A DNA stretch of 64,000 nucleotides from JAAURB01 sp049647265 (GTDB lineage: Bacteria > Cyanobacteriota > Cyanobacteriia > Cyanobacteriales > Microcoleaceae), in contig JBARXJ010000045.1 in assembly GCA_049647265.1 (NCBI GenBank), positions 51,312 through 115,311 on the forward strand, in the 5' to 3' direction. The position numbers and the translations under genes are program-made. Below the pieces are notes generated by a model. It saw only the letters and a program-made list of their open reading frames with translations, ran no database searches and was not told where the DNA came from. This document shows, in pieces, positions 45,701 through 55,286 of this stretch (position 1 is its first letter; each line of letters opens with the position of its first letter).

Positions 45701-48700
45701 GGGAGATTACAACGGTGATAATACCTTAGATTTGGTCTTAATGGGGGCTGATGCTGCGGCAACTCCTTTGACTCGCCTCTATCAAAATACAGCCATTGCA
45801 AATAATACTCCCCCTTCACCCCCCACGAATTTAACAGCAGTTGCTAATGGTAGTGAGATTACTTTCAGTTGGGATGCCGCGACTGATATTGAAACCCTAC
45901 CGACCGGTTTAAGTTATAACTTGCAGGTGGGAACTACCCCAGGCGGAAGTGATATTGTTTCTCCCTTATCCATTGGCAATGGAATACGGCAAGTTGTAGA
46001 AATTGGTAATACACAACAAAATACCAGTTGGACTCTTAATAATCTAACGCCTGGTATCCCCTACTATTGGTCAGTTCAAGCCGTCGATAGTTCTTTTGTG
46101 GGGTCTGAATTTGCGATCGCCACTGAGACTGTTTCGGTATCCTTCCCAACCTATGACTTTAGCCTGCCTAACTATACAACCCCAGAAGGTGATATTACCA
46201 ATACCGTTAGTCTGGTTGAAATTATCCGAAGTGGAGATATTACCCGAAGCGAAGATGTCACGATTAATTTAATTGGAGATACAGCAACAGCGGATAATGA
46301 TTATACTGCCTCGCCAGTGATTGTTAATTTTGGCGTTGGGGAAACCGTTAAACAAGTTCCCATTGAGATTTTAGGCGATCGCATGACCGAAGGGGAGGAA
46401 ACCCTACAACTTAGCCTCAGTGGTTTTGATCAAGGGGGAATTGCCGGAGTTCAAAATACCGCAGTATTAACCCTAAGCAATGATGATACACCGGGAATCG
46501 ACATCACACCCCCCCTGTCTAACCTCACCAGTGAAGCCGGAGGCACTAGCAGCTTTGATCTGGTGTTAACCTCCCAACCCACAGCAGATGTGACAATTAA
46601 CCTAGCCAGCGATACCCCCACAGAAGGAAGCGTTATACCGGCGGGGGTGACGTTTACTGCGGACAATTGGGATCTTCCTCAAACTGTTACGGTAACGGGT
46701 GTGGATGATAACCGGGTTGATGGTGATATTAATTACAGCATTTTAACCAGTGTCACCAGTTTAGATGGATTTTACAATCAACTCGATCTAGACGATGTTG
46801 TCTTTACTAATATCGATGATGATATTGCTGATATTCAAGTCACTCCAACATCCGGGTTAACCACCACTGAAGTGGGAGGAAACGCGACATTTACGGTGGT
46901 TTTAAATTCTCAACCCAGTGATGTTGTCACCGTTAACCTCGCCAGTGATAACGCCACAGAAGGGGTCGTTTCAGTTTCGACGCTTAACTTTAATACGGAC
47001 AATTGGGATAATCCCCAAACCGTTACCGTCAGTGGTGTCGATGATGATATTGCTGATGGGGAGGTACTGTACAATATTATCCTCGATGCTGCTATTAGTA
47101 ACGATCCCAATTACAACGGCATTAACCCAGCAGATGTCACGGTGAGTAATGCCGATAATGAGTCACCTGGGGTAACCGTTAACCCCACAGAAGGACTGAC
47201 CACCAGTGAAGGGGGAAACTTTGCTAACTTTGAGGTGGTTCTCAATACTCAACCTATTGATACGGTTACTTTTAGTCTCAGTAGTAGTGATACCACAGAA
47301 GGAACCGTTTCAGTTTCGACGCTTAACTTTACCCCGGAGAATTGGAATCTTCCTCAGGCGGTTACTGTAACCGGAGTCAATGATGATTTTGCCGATGGAG
47401 ATGTTGCTTACACGATTGAAATTGCCCCTGATGCCAATACCAGCGATCCTGACTACCAAATTATTGATCCAACGAACGTTAATATTGTTAACGAGGATAA
47501 TAATACAGCCGATATTGTTGTTTCTCCTACCACTGGCCTCGTCACCTCAGAAGCCGCAGGTAATGATACGTTTACTGTTGTCTTAACTTCCCAACCCGTA
47601 GCCGATGTTATTGTTAATCTCGAGAGTAATAACCCCGCAGAAGGCAGAGTATCGAAGCCGACATTAACCTTTACCGCCACTAACTGGCAAACGCCTCAAA
47701 CCGTTACTGTTACGGGAGTTGATGATGACTTTGCTGATGGCAACCAAACTTACCAAATTATTACCACCAGCAGTAGTGAAGATCTCAGCTATGCCACAGT
47801 TGATCCTCTCGATGTTACCGTTGTCAATACTGATGATGATAATGCTGGGGTAGACATTACCCCGACCACTGGACTGATTACTGTCGAGTCTGGCGCGGCT
47901 GCAACCTTTGATGTGGTTCTGACGGCACAACCCACAGCAGACGTTCTGCTTAATTTTAACAGCAGTAACCCCCTAGAAGGTAATGTTTTAAATCCGATGA
48001 TTGGCTTTACCCCCGCTAACTGGAATATTCCCCAAGAGGTAACGGTTGCGGGAGTTGATGATGGGGAGGTTGATGGTAATGTCACTTACAGTATTGTATC
48101 GGCTGAGGCGGTCAGTCTTGATCCGAGTTACAGTGGCTTTAACCCGTCGGATGTCACAGTGGTGAATGTGGATAATGAAACCCCAGGCATTACCATTATT
48201 CCCCTGAATGGACTCATGACCACTGAAGCCGGAGGAAGGGATACTTTTGATGTCGTCCTCAATACCCAACCCACGGCTAATGTTGTTCTCAACTTCATCA
48301 GTAGTGATGACACTGAAGGCTTCGTCACCACACCTGAGTTTATTAGCAATAATGACACTGAAGGAAACGATTTTATACCGAGTTTAACGTTTACACCGGA
48401 CAATTGGGATCAACCTCAAATTGTTACTGTGACGGGAGTTGATGATGCAGCCATAGACGGCGAAATAGAATACTCTGTTTTAACTTTACCCAGCATCAGT
48501 GATGACCCGAATTATAGCAACATCGATCCTCTCGATGTTAATGTCACCAACCAGGATAACGATCTGCCTGAGGTGAATTTGTCTGTGAGTCCTACGGTTG
48601 GGAGTGAAGCCGAAGCGACCCTACTGACCGTTACAGCAATCACCAATGCCGTTGTCGTGGGTAATCAAACCGTTAGTTTAAGCGTGACTGGTACGGGAAT

Positions 48701-51671
48701 TACTAATGCAGATTATACCCTTTCCGATACTGTTATCACGATTCCCGATGGTGAAAATACAGGTAGTGTAACTTTTGCCATTCAAAATGATGAGTTAGTC
48801 GAAGGGGATGAAAACGCAACATTAACCCTCACTAATCCTTCAGCCGGAATCGAATTAGGCACGATTACGACAGGTGATATCGGGATTTTAGATAATAATA
48901 ATCCAGCGATTGTTGAGTTTTCTCAACCGAATTATCAAGTCGATGAAGCCGGAAATCTTATTGATATCATGGTAACCGTAAATCGTCAAGGTAATTCATC
49001 CGGAACTTCAACGGTTGAAGTGGAGTTAACAGGAGGAAGTGCCACCGCTGGTCTAGATTTTAATGATGTACCCATTGTTGTTAATTTGGCAGCGGATGAA
49101 GTCGAAAAAACCTTATTTATCCCTATTTTAGAAGACCGTATTATTGAAGGTCCAGAAAGTTTTAATTTAGAATTAGTTAATCCAGGACTTGGGACTCAAA
49201 TAGGGACTCAAAATACAGCCACTATTACGATTGAGGATAACGATCTAGCGGGAATTACTTTAACTGAGACTAATTTATCCGTGGTGGAAGCAACAGAAGC
49301 TGAAACTTATTCAATCTTTCTCACGAGTCGTCCCCAAAATCCAGTCACTGTTAATTTTGAGTTTGACGAACAACAGTTTGAACCGATTTTACCGATTGTT
49401 TTTGATGATACAAATTGGAATATTCCGCAAACTGTCTCAGTTTCTGCTATCGGAAATGATGGCATAGAAGGTATACAACAAACAGCAATTGTTCATCAGG
49501 TCACCAGTGATGATCCGAATTATAATAATTTTGGATTAGATCAGATTGCTGTTGAAATTATAGAATTACAAAGTCCAGGAATCCTGATTGAACCGACGAG
49601 TATATCGGTAGTCGAAGGAAGCCAATCAGATACTTATAATATTAGTTTGACAACGGTTCCGGAGGATTTAGTTACTGTTCAATTTGATACGGGTTCTCAA
49701 CTGAATCCCCTCGAAGATATTATTTTCGATCAAAATAACTGGAATACTCCACAAACGGTGATTGTTTCGGCTTTTGATGATATTAATATTGAAGGCATTC
49801 ATGCCGGAAGTATTACCCATCAATTAATCAGTAACGACGAAGATTATAATCTCTCGGGAATTGGTTTGGTTGCAGTTGAAATTGAGGATAATGATGAACC
49901 AGACCCAATTAATGATCCGGCTGGTGTTCAAATTATTCCGGGTAATTTAACCGTTTCTGAAGATGGAACAGTTGGAACTTATGATTTTGTTTTAACCGCA
50001 GAACCTACTTCTGCTGTCACGATTAATGTCATAACCGGAAATCAAATTAATCCGATTACGCCGATTACTTTTAATCCGAGTAATTGGGATATTCCTCAAA
50101 CCATTAGTTTTACGGCGGTTGATGATGCGGTGGTTCAAGGCGATCGCAGTGTTAATCTCAGTCATAGCATTAGTAGTGAAGATGAACGCTATAGTCAGTT
50201 AATTCTTACCGATGTGGAAGTGACGATTACTGACAATGATACAGCCACTCCTATTAATCCTAATAATCCTGATAATCCTGATAATCCTGATAATCCTGAT
50301 AATCCTAACCCGAATCTACCCCCGACGGTCGAAATTGTTCAAACCGAAAACCGTACCGATATTAGTGAAGGTGGAATCAATGATATCTATACTGTTGTCC
50401 TGAATACACCCCCCACGGCTGAAGTCGTTGTTACGTTAAACCCGGATAGTCAGGTGGATTTGGGGAATGGGACAGAAGTTCCGGTGGAATTAATCTTTAC
50501 CCCGGATAATTGGAATTTCCCGCAAGTGGTGACGGTAGCGGCCACCGATGACACAGTTGTAGAAACAGATATTCATACCAGTACGATTAATCATACTGTC
50601 AGTAGCAGCGATCCTAACTACGGTATCAGTCCGCTGATTACAATTGATGGTGTTGTCGGTAATAATCTCACTGTTAATATTGAGGATAATGACGAACCCT
50701 TACCGCCTGGAACCCCTGGAGTGAGTGTGATTCAAACAGTGGGTAATTTGAATGTTTTAGAAGGTTTTGGTGAGGATATTTATTGGTTGGTCTTAGAAAG
50801 TGAACCGACTGCAGAGGTTTTAATTACAATACAACCCAATTCACAACTCCAAACCAGTCAACAAACCATTACTTTTACCCCAACCAATTGGAATCAACGG
50901 CAGCTAGTGACTCTAACGGCAATCGATGATACCGCCATCGAAGGCAATCACTCCGCCACTCTATTTCATACCGCCACCAGTCTAGACCCGAGATACAACG
51001 ATATTTCAGTGTCTAATCTTGAGGTTGAGATTGCGGATAATGATAACTTGGGATTACAGCTTAACCTGACTGAACTGTCTACCCTCGAATTTAGTAGTGT
51101 CGATGATGTGATTACAGCTTCAGCAGAAAATGATAATTTGTATGGCCTCGAGGGTAACGATCGGTTGATGGGAATGGCTGGCCATGATTACTTAGTCGGT
51201 CAAGCCGGAAGCGATGGCATTGCTGGGGGGAGTGGTGATGATGTTATTCTCGGGGGTCAGGGTAACGATCATCTCTATGGAAATCAAGGCAATGATTTGA
51301 TTGTGGGGGATAGTGGTAGCGATCGCCTGTTTGGTGGCCCTGGAAACGATCAATTGTCTGGGGGATCTGGAAACGATCGTCTCAGTCCGGATCGGGGAAT
51401 CGATACTCTCACCGGAGGACTGGGTCAGGATGTATTTGTCTTGGGTTCGGGTACTGGGGGTCTGACGGTCAGTGAGGCGAATGTGATTACTGATTTTACC
51501 GATACTCAAGATACGATTGAATTGGTGGGTTCTTTAACCCGCGATCAACTGAACTTTATTTTCACCGATGAAGGAACATTACTGCAAATTCGATCTTCTG
51601 GAGAATATATTGCTTTGTTGTCCGGGGTGAGTTTTAATCTTTCCAGTCAAGGCAATACTGCTTTATTCTAA
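42711..51671 (+). CDS. giant repetitive surface/secreted protein: DUF4347, FG-GAP/VCBS, FnIII, Calx-beta, RTX
   Basis: One intact frame of 2986 residues. Order: DUF4347 domain (26-186, with F-C-H-G at 79-82 and L-Y-S-C-S at 116-120); FG-GAP/VCBS block of D-Y-D-N-D-G-D-L-D-type repeats (205-555); fibronectin III-like domain (561-662); second FG-GAP block (664-1030); second FnIII (1032-1146); Calx-beta (1147-1260); about nine copies of a 110-residue beta-sandwich repeat carrying N-W-x-x-P-Q-x-V-T-V-x-x-V-D-D (1261-1950 and 2181-2795) interrupted by two Calx-beta domains (1953-2180); an N-P-D linker (about 2516-2532); and RTX calcium repeats G-G-x-G-N-D with a C-terminal secretion-type domain (2797-2986). 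There is no Sec signal; the RTX end points to type I secretion, whose genes are not in the window. Likely an adhesin or surface-layer-like protein. Confidence 0.92.
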   Translation: MINIENSLNSFQLQTQKSTNPANSRGLIIIDSRVQDYHLLLSAINIPADTLILDSDNDGVITITNLLKNNQRWNRLYLFCHGKPGEIQLGKTRLNFNTIKEYKSQLQQWNITDILLYSCSVASKSNPKNNQFLQQLHHLTNASVAASSTAIGCAEKGGDWQLDFSLGSVLSSTAFSLPILTSYPHTLVIEFEESENNLPQLNASSAAWGDIDNDGTFEIVITGLDEAGNPIAEIYQNNNNNFNPIQSRLEGVSAGSIDLGDYDNDNNLDFLITGLDETETPRTLIYRNNPEGNNNNSDNNDNDRFQEFSIPVGVSNSDAIWIDFDNDGDRDILLTGQTAEGLPFSGIYQNDNSMFAPIAADLTPVFSSSVAAGDYDGDGDEDLVITGNNGSDPVSIIYQNNNGIFTNINAAIAGVQNGSVAWGDYDNDGDLDLILAGNNGVVEIARIYQNNNNTFVQLGEDIAPLVAFGETTVAWQDYDNDGDLDAVVAGVGVGGAPGLTVYENDIENGSFINPVILLNAGTVSDIATADTDGDGDLDLLVSGSNTQIYTNTGADLNVNTPPTVPVLGNPDPTESTVNLSWEAASDLETPAAALTYNLRVGTTPGASDVVNPTSATPSSGNVGSNINWQLTNLEPGTYYWSVEAVDTAYATSEFAIESSFTIEPPQPPQFNELNLGLPDLRNGSVAWGDYDNSGTLDLLIAGEDVTGAAFTQIYRNAGGGLGAVNAGLPGVTASAVDWGDYDNDGNLDFIIAGNDPINGNDIARIYQNQGNDSFLNIGAGLIGVSNGAAIWGDYDNDGDLDVFIAGDSNGIPTATIYRNEMAEGMGFVNANSPLTPVRNAAAAWGDYDNDGDLDLVVTGNDGTNPVSTLYRNDNGIFVNSNAALTNVENGSVGWGDYDGDGNLDLLLTGSDGNTAVSEIHRNLGGSFTNINAGLIGVQQGEGDWGDVDNDGDLDIVITGVDTLGNPTSAIYQNNGVAGFTLLDPSGLANLQSSSVAWGDYNGDNTLDLVLMGADAAATPLTRLYQNTAIANNTPPSPPTNLTAVANGSEITFSWDAATDIETLPTGLSYNLQVGTTPGGSDIVSPLSIGNGIRQVVEIGNTQQNTSWTLNNLTPGIPYYWSVQAVDSSFVGSEFAIATETVSVSFPTYDFSLPNYTTPEGDITNTVSLVEIIRSGDITRSEDVTINLIGDTATADNDYTASPVIVNFGVGETVKQVPIEILGDRMTEGEETLQLSLSGFDQGGIAGVQNTAVLTLSNDDTPGIDITPPLSNLTSEAGGTSSFDLVLTSQPTADVTINLASDTPTEGSVIPAGVTFTADNWDLPQTVTVTGVDDNRVDGDINYSILTSVTSLDGFYNQLDLDDVVFTNIDDDIADIQVTPTSGLTTTEVGGNATFTVVLNSQPSDVVTVNLASDNATEGVVSVSTLNFNTDNWDNPQTVTVSGVDDDIADGEVLYNIILDAAISNDPNYNGINPADVTVSNADNESPGVTVNPTEGLTTSEGGNFANFEVVLNTQPIDTVTFSLSSSDTTEGTVSVSTLNFTPENWNLPQAVTVTGVNDDFADGDVAYTIEIAPDANTSDPDYQIIDPTNVNIVNEDNNTADIVVSPTTGLVTSEAAGNDTFTVVLTSQPVADVIVNLESNNPAEGRVSKPTLTFTATNWQTPQTVTVTGVDDDFADGNQTYQIITTSSSEDLSYATVDPLDVTVVNTDDDNAGVDITPTTGLITVESGAAATFDVVLTAQPTADVLLNFNSSNPLEGNVLNPMIGFTPANWNIPQEVTVAGVDDGEVDGNVTYSIVSAEAVSLDPSYSGFNPSDVTVVNVDNETPGITIIPLNGLMTTEAGGRDTFDVVLNTQPTANVVLNFISSDDTEGFVTTPEFISNNDTEGNDFIPSLTFTPDNWDQPQIVTVTGVDDAAIDGEIEYSVLTLPSISDDPNYSNIDPLDVNVTNQDNDLPEVNLSVSPTVGSEAEATLLTVTAITNAVVVGNQTVSLSVTGTGITNADYTLSDTVITIPDGENTGSVTFAIQNDELVEGDENATLTLTNPSAGIELGTITTGDIGILDNNNPAIVEFSQPNYQVDEAGNLIDIMVTVNRQGNSSGTSTVEVELTGGSATAGLDFNDVPIVVNLAADEVEKTLFIPILEDRIIEGPESFNLELVNPGLGTQIGTQNTATITIEDNDLAGITLTETNLSVVEATEAETYSIFLTSRPQNPVTVNFEFDEQQFEPILPIVFDDTNWNIPQTVSVSAIGNDGIEGIQQTAIVHQVTSDDPNYNNFGLDQIAVEIIELQSPGILIEPTSISVVEGSQSDTYNISLTTVPEDLVTVQFDTGSQLNPLEDIIFDQNNWNTPQTVIVSAFDDINIEGIHAGSITHQLISNDEDYNLSGIGLVAVEIEDNDEPDPINDPAGVQIIPGNLTVSEDGTVGTYDFVLTAEPTSAVTINVITGNQINPITPITFNPSNWDIPQTISFTAVDDAVVQGDRSVNLSHSISSEDERYSQLILTDVEVTITDNDTATPINPNNPDNPDNPDNPDNPNPNLPPTVEIVQTENRTDISEGGINDIYTVVLNTPPTAEVVVTLNPDSQVDLGNGTEVPVELIFTPDNWNFPQVVTVAATDDTVVETDIHTSTINHTVSSSDPNYGISPLITIDGVVGNNLTVNIEDNDEPLPPGTPGVSVIQTVGNLNVLEGFGEDIYWLVLESEPTAEVLITIQPNSQLQTSQQTITFTPTNWNQRQLVTLTAIDDTAIEGNHSATLFHTATSLDPRYNDISVSNLEVEIADNDNLGLQLNLTELSTLEFSSVDDVITASAENDNLYGLEGNDRLMGMAGHDYLVGQAGSDGIAGGSGDDVILGGQGNDHLYGNQGNDLIVGDSGSDRLFGGPGNDQLSGGSGNDRLSPDRGIDTLTGGLGQDVFVLGSGTGGLTVSEANVITDFTDTQDTIELVGSLTRDQLNFIFTDEGTLLQIRSSGEYIALLSGVSFNLSSQGNTALF
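50256..50306 (+). repeat. in-frame 9-base microsatellite AATCCTGAT
   Basis: Five to six copies of AATCCTGAT (first ones slightly varied) code for an N-P-D linker between two repeat domains of the giant protein. Copies are nearly identical at the DNA level, so the length can change by slippage in whole codons. Confidence 0.9.
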
Positions 51672-51687
51672 GGTTAATCGATACCGC

Positions 51688-51873
51688 TTACACCACGCTA
51701 CGCGACCGCCAAGCAAAAATCACTCCTAAGAGGACAGATGGCAACAAGACAATGGTCAGGGCCGTAAAATTTGTTTCCGTGATTGGAAAAAATGGCCCTG
51801 CGAATTTGATTAGTAGTGAAATAGCAGCCGAAAGTAAAATGACTTTCGTCATAAATCCAGTTTGTGTATTCAT
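51688..51873 (-). CDS. small two-helix membrane protein
   Basis: Protein of 61 residues with hydrophobic helices V-I-L-L-S-A-A-I-S-L-L-I-K and I-V-L-L-P-S-V-L-L-G-V-I-F-A-W and a short basic C-terminus. I recognise it only as a common type of short cyanobacterial membrane protein. TTG at 51897 could add eight residues; ATG 51873 (M-N-T-Q-T-G-F) is simpler. It is convergent with the giant gene, 16 bases from its stop. Confidence 0.6.
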   Translation of the reverse strand: MNTQTGFMTKVILLSAAISLLIKFAGPFFPITETNFTALTIVLLPSVLLGVIFAWRSRSVV

Positions 51874-52104
51874 TGTCCTATGATGCTTGCAATACAAGGA
51901 AAAAATGAGTTAGTGATACACCTCACTCATCTCCCAATTTTATCGGATTAAACCCTACAAAATCTTAAAATATAGTCTTAATCTCTGAAAATTTTTAAAA
52001 TTAGCAGGTGTAATCAACGCTGTGAATACAATTTTTATACACAACCTCAATTTAATTATTATAGGATAGAAAGATAGGGATAATCTAAATATAATTTTTT
52101 ATTT

Positions 52105-53748
52105 ATGCCTCGATCTCGTCTGATTATATTGGTAACCAGTCTAATTTTTCTGTTAGGACTGTTGATCTGGCTGATTACAGCAATTAGCGGGTTATACACT
52201 CAAGTTGCTTGGATAGCTGGCCCGTTCCTTGCCAATTTACTCCTATTTTTAATCATGGGATTAATTGGATTGGGAATTTATGCCTTTTTTTATTATCTTA
52301 AACCGTTTAAATTTCGGACTTCTAAACCGAAGAAACGTTCTGCTAAACCGAAAATTCCACTAGAAAAAGCGGCTGCTGCAAAAGTTTCTTTAGATGCTAT
52401 CGATCAACAACTGAATCAAATTCGAGATCAAGTTGCAAAACAAGCATTATTAGAACGGTCTGAAGAGATTAAAGCGACTTTATCTCGTGGAGATTTACAA
52501 GTTGTGGTTTTCGGCACAGGTTCAGCCGGAAAAACGTCTTTAGTTAATAGTTTAATGGGGCGAATTGTCGGCAAAGTGAGTGCGCCTATGGGAACAACAG
52601 CCGCCGGAGAAACTTATCAATTAAAACTTGAAGGATTGTCTCGAAATATTCAGATTACGGATACGCCTGGTATTTTAGAATCCGGTGAAATGGGAGATAA
52701 ACGAGCAGAAATTGCACGTTCTCTGGCAACAGAAGCCGATTTATTATTATTTGTTGTAGATAATGATTTAAGAGAATCTGAATATAAACCGCTGAAAGTA
52801 TTAGCAGAAATTGGTAAACGATCGTTACTGATTTTTAATAAAACAGATCTTTATCCAGAAGCCGATCAAACTCTAATTTTAAATCGTTTAAAAAAACGGG
52901 TTAATTCAGTGATTTCTCCGGCTGATGTCATCCCAATTGCTGCCGCCCCCCAAATGGTCAGGTTACCGAATGGAGAAACAATTCAACCCGATGCTGAAAT
53001 CTTACCCTTAATTGATCGAATGGTCGCTGTTTTACGCAGTGAAGGAGAAGATTTAATCGCAGATAATATTCTTTTACAATCTCAACGTTTAGGAGATTCT
53101 GCCCGACAATTGATTGAAACTCAACGTAAAAAAGAAGCCGAAACAATTATTAATCGCTATCAATGGATTAGTGCAGGTGTGGTGGCAGCTATGCCTTTAC
53201 CGGGTGTTGATTTATTGGCAACTGCGGCGGTAAATACTCAAATGGTAATAGAAATTGGTAAGATTTATGGCTGTGAAATTAATGCAGATCGGGGTAAAGA
53301 ATTAGCGATTTCTTTAGCAAAAACTTTGGGGAGTTTGGGAATTGTTAAAGGAGTGATTCAACTGATCACAACGGCGCTACATTTACACGTAGGAACCTTA
53401 ATTGTTGGAAAAGCTATTCAAGGGATAACAACCGCCTATTTAACTCGAATTGCGGGTAAAAGTTTTGTTGAATATTTTCGTCAGGATCAAGACTGGGGTG
53501 ATGGCGGTATTACAGAAGTGGTTCAACAACAATTTCAACTGGTTCGTAAAGAAGAATTTGTTAAACAATTTGTTAAAGATGCAATGATTCGAGTGATTGA
53601 ACCGTTAAAATCACAGTTATCTTCCAATCAAATAGCAGATGAACCCGTTGATTTAGAACCCTTGGAAATGCCTCTGCCTTCTCCCCCTCCCCTACAAACT
53701 CAAGAGAGTGACTGGGACAGTCCTGATTCATTTCAAAGAGAGTGGTGA
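52105..53748 (+). CDS. membrane-anchored GTPase with a C-terminal DUF697 domain
   Basis: Protein of 547 residues. Two N-terminal membrane helices (about 6-28 and 37-63), a basic linker, then a TRAFAC GTPase domain: P-loop G-T-G-S-A-G-K-T-S (137-145), G2 T-T-A-A-G-E, G3 D-T-P-G (186-189) and G4 N-K-T-D. The C-terminal half (about 330-480) is a DUF697-type alpha-helical domain with hydrophobic stretches A-A-M-P-L-P-G-V-D-L-L-A-T-A. Cyanobacteria carry several such proteins; some relatives remodel membranes or assist in plastid/thylakoid functions, but the role here is unknown. It is a single gene. Confidence 0.9.
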   Translation: MPRSRLIILVTSLIFLLGLLIWLITAISGLYTQVAWIAGPFLANLLLFLIMGLIGLGIYAFFYYLKPFKFRTSKPKKRSAKPKIPLEKAAAAKVSLDAIDQQLNQIRDQVAKQALLERSEEIKATLSRGDLQVVVFGTGSAGKTSLVNSLMGRIVGKVSAPMGTTAAGETYQLKLEGLSRNIQITDTPGILESGEMGDKRAEIARSLATEADLLLFVVDNDLRESEYKPLKVLAEIGKRSLLIFNKTDLYPEADQTLILNRLKKRVNSVISPADVIPIAAAPQMVRLPNGETIQPDAEILPLIDRMVAVLRSEGEDLIADNILLQSQRLGDSARQLIETQRKKEAETIINRYQWISAGVVAAMPLPGVDLLATAAVNTQMVIEIGKIYGCEINADRGKELAISLAKTLGSLGIVKGVIQLITTALHLHVGTLIVGKAIQGITTAYLTRIAGKSFVEYFRQDQDWGDGGITEVVQQQFQLVRKEEFVKQFVKDAMIRVIEPLKSQLSSNQIADEPVDLEPLEMPLPSPPPLQTQESDWDSPDSFQREW

Positions 53749-53904
53749 AAGAGGTTGTGATTAGTTGTTAGTTTTTAGTTATTAGTTGTTAGTAGAAGAT
53801 AGGGTGAGAGGAAAAAGTGTTTGTTTCCATCGCACCAGAATTAGCGATCGCACTGTATAATTTTGTTGTAGAAAATGCGATCGCCGCTATTAACTGCTAA
53901 ATCA

Positions 53905-54777
53905 CTATTTTAAGAAGTTCAACAATTCTCGGTTAACGGTTTGGGGAACTTCCTGTTGTACCCAGTGACCACATTCAGGAATCACTCTCAGTTTAAACGG
54001 TGCGGCAATTAGTCGATCTAAGCCTTCTGTGAGTTTATGGCTGAGAAATGAATCTTCTTTTCCCCACAAAACTAAAGTTGGTACTTCTACTTTTTGAGGA
54101 AAACGGGTGAAACTGGATAACCAGTTGGGTAACCAGAGGAGTTGACGATAATAACTCATGGCTGCCCGTAATACACCGGGTTTTGCTAATGCTGCTTGAT
54201 AAATTTCCGTTTCTTCGGCACTAAATGCCCCTTTACGAATGGCGTGTTCTCGTAGCGCACCCTTCACAAATTCAGTCAGGTTTTGTTGAATTAACCATTC
54301 GGGTAAACCCGGTACTTGAAACGCAAATACAAACCAACTGCGTCTGACTTGGTCGAGATTACTCATCAACTCTTGAATAAATCGATGAGGTGGCGGTGCA
54401 TTTAAAACCGCTAAACGATTGAGACAGTGGGGAAATCTTTGAGCGAAATGCCAAGCAATGACTCCGCCCCAGTCATGTCCGACAATATGTGCTTTGGCAT
54501 ACCCAAGGCGTTGAATTAAGCCCTGAATATCCGCACACAACGTATCTAAATCATAACCACTTTCCGGTTTATCCGAATCGTTATACCCGCGTAAGTCGGG
54601 AACAACGACCTTAAAGTGGCGAGCTAATGCTGGAATTTGATATCGCCAAGCATACCAAAATTCGGGAAAGCCATGAAGAAGAATTACAAGTTCTCCCTGG
54701 CCTTGGGTTACGGAATGTAAACGAATGTTGTTCGTTTCAACAAATAAGTGTTGCCACTCAGACTCCAAAGCTGTCAT
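53905..54777 (-). CDS. alpha/beta hydrolase (epoxide hydrolase/dehalogenase-like)
   Basis: Soluble hydrolase of 290 residues. Oxyanion motif H-G-F-P-E-F-W-Y-A-W, nucleophile Asp102 in V-G-H-D-W-G-G, and His271 in E-C-G-H-W-V-Q-Q-E. An Asp nucleophile followed by W-G-G is typical of soluble epoxide hydrolases and haloacetate dehalogenases; the cap domain residues do not let me choose between them. Upstream lies the DUF1815 gene on the same strand, 164 bases away, so an operon is doubtful. Confidence 0.93.
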   Translation of the reverse strand: MTALESEWQHLFVETNNIRLHSVTQGQGELVILLHGFPEFWYAWRYQIPALARHFKVVVPDLRGYNDSDKPESGYDLDTLCADIQGLIQRLGYAKAHIVGHDWGGVIAWHFAQRFPHCLNRLAVLNAPPPHRFIQELMSNLDQVRRSWFVFAFQVPGLPEWLIQQNLTEFVKGALREHAIRKGAFSAEETEIYQAALAKPGVLRAAMSYYRQLLWLPNWLSSFTRFPQKVEVPTLVLWGKEDSFLSHKLTEGLDRLIAAPFKLRVIPECGHWVQQEVPQTVNRELLNFLK

Positions 54778-54941
54778 ATACTACCATTAAGACTATATCC
54801 AAATGACTACTGTCGATCAAACAATAGCCGCCTGTAGAGGGCTACGGTGAGGTAGTTTCCTCTCTTTCAGATTAACATTTTGGAGGTGGGTGAAACCACA
54901 CAGTATTCAGTTAAAACGAAATTAACACATCCCTTTACTCC

Positions 54942-55286
54942 TTAGGCACGCTGGGGAACAGGCTGATGGGACAGAGAGGGACGCACATCATATTTGACTA
55001 AGTTAGCTAGTTCTTGCAGTTGACTAATAGCCTCTGCGCCTTCTAGCTTCATTAACTCACGGTCATCGCGCATTTCAGTCCAGGTAATTCCATAATCGGA
55101 GACTAAAAAGCGAATCAAGTGATTTTCCCCTAAACTGACCATAAACGAAGCACTGTTCATTTGTCCGCCACAGGTGTAACAAGAAGCCAGATAACCTTTA
55201 CGCTCTAGCACGGTTGCAAGGGCTTGAAGGTTCATCACTAAGTCCTGAACGAATCTGCGGTGTTGTTCTGCTAATCTGAGAAACAT
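54942..55286 (-). CDS. DUF1815 family protein
   Basis: Protein of 114 residues that I recognise as the cyanobacterial DUF1815 family, function unknown. The family segments are M-F-L-R-L-A-E-Q-H-R-R-F-V-Q-D-L-V-M-N-L and C-Y-T-C-G-G-Q. The C-x-x-C pair may bind metal or be redox-active (inference). A GGAGG ribosome-binding site lies just before the ATG (GGAGGAGAATT on the minus strand). Confidence 0.88.
   Translation of the reverse strand: MFLRLAEQHRRFVQDLVMNLQALATVLERKGYLASCYTCGGQMNSASFMVSLGENHLIRFLVSDYGITWTEMRDDRELMKLEGAEAISQLQELANLVKYDVRPSLSHQPVPQRA

Noticed and set aside
46451..48403. Several open frames on the minus strand and in shifted frames inside the giant gene
   Set aside because: They follow from the repeated codon pattern of the giant gene, have no domain resemblance and are repeated from copy to copy.
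50249..50310. Short regular repeats as a CRISPR array
   Set aside because: The units are 9 bases without spacers and code in frame for an N-P-D linker.
53755..53800. TTAGTTGTTAGTTTTTAGTTATTAG simple repeat
   Set aside because: Common low-complexity sequence between cyanobacterial genes; no structure beyond that.
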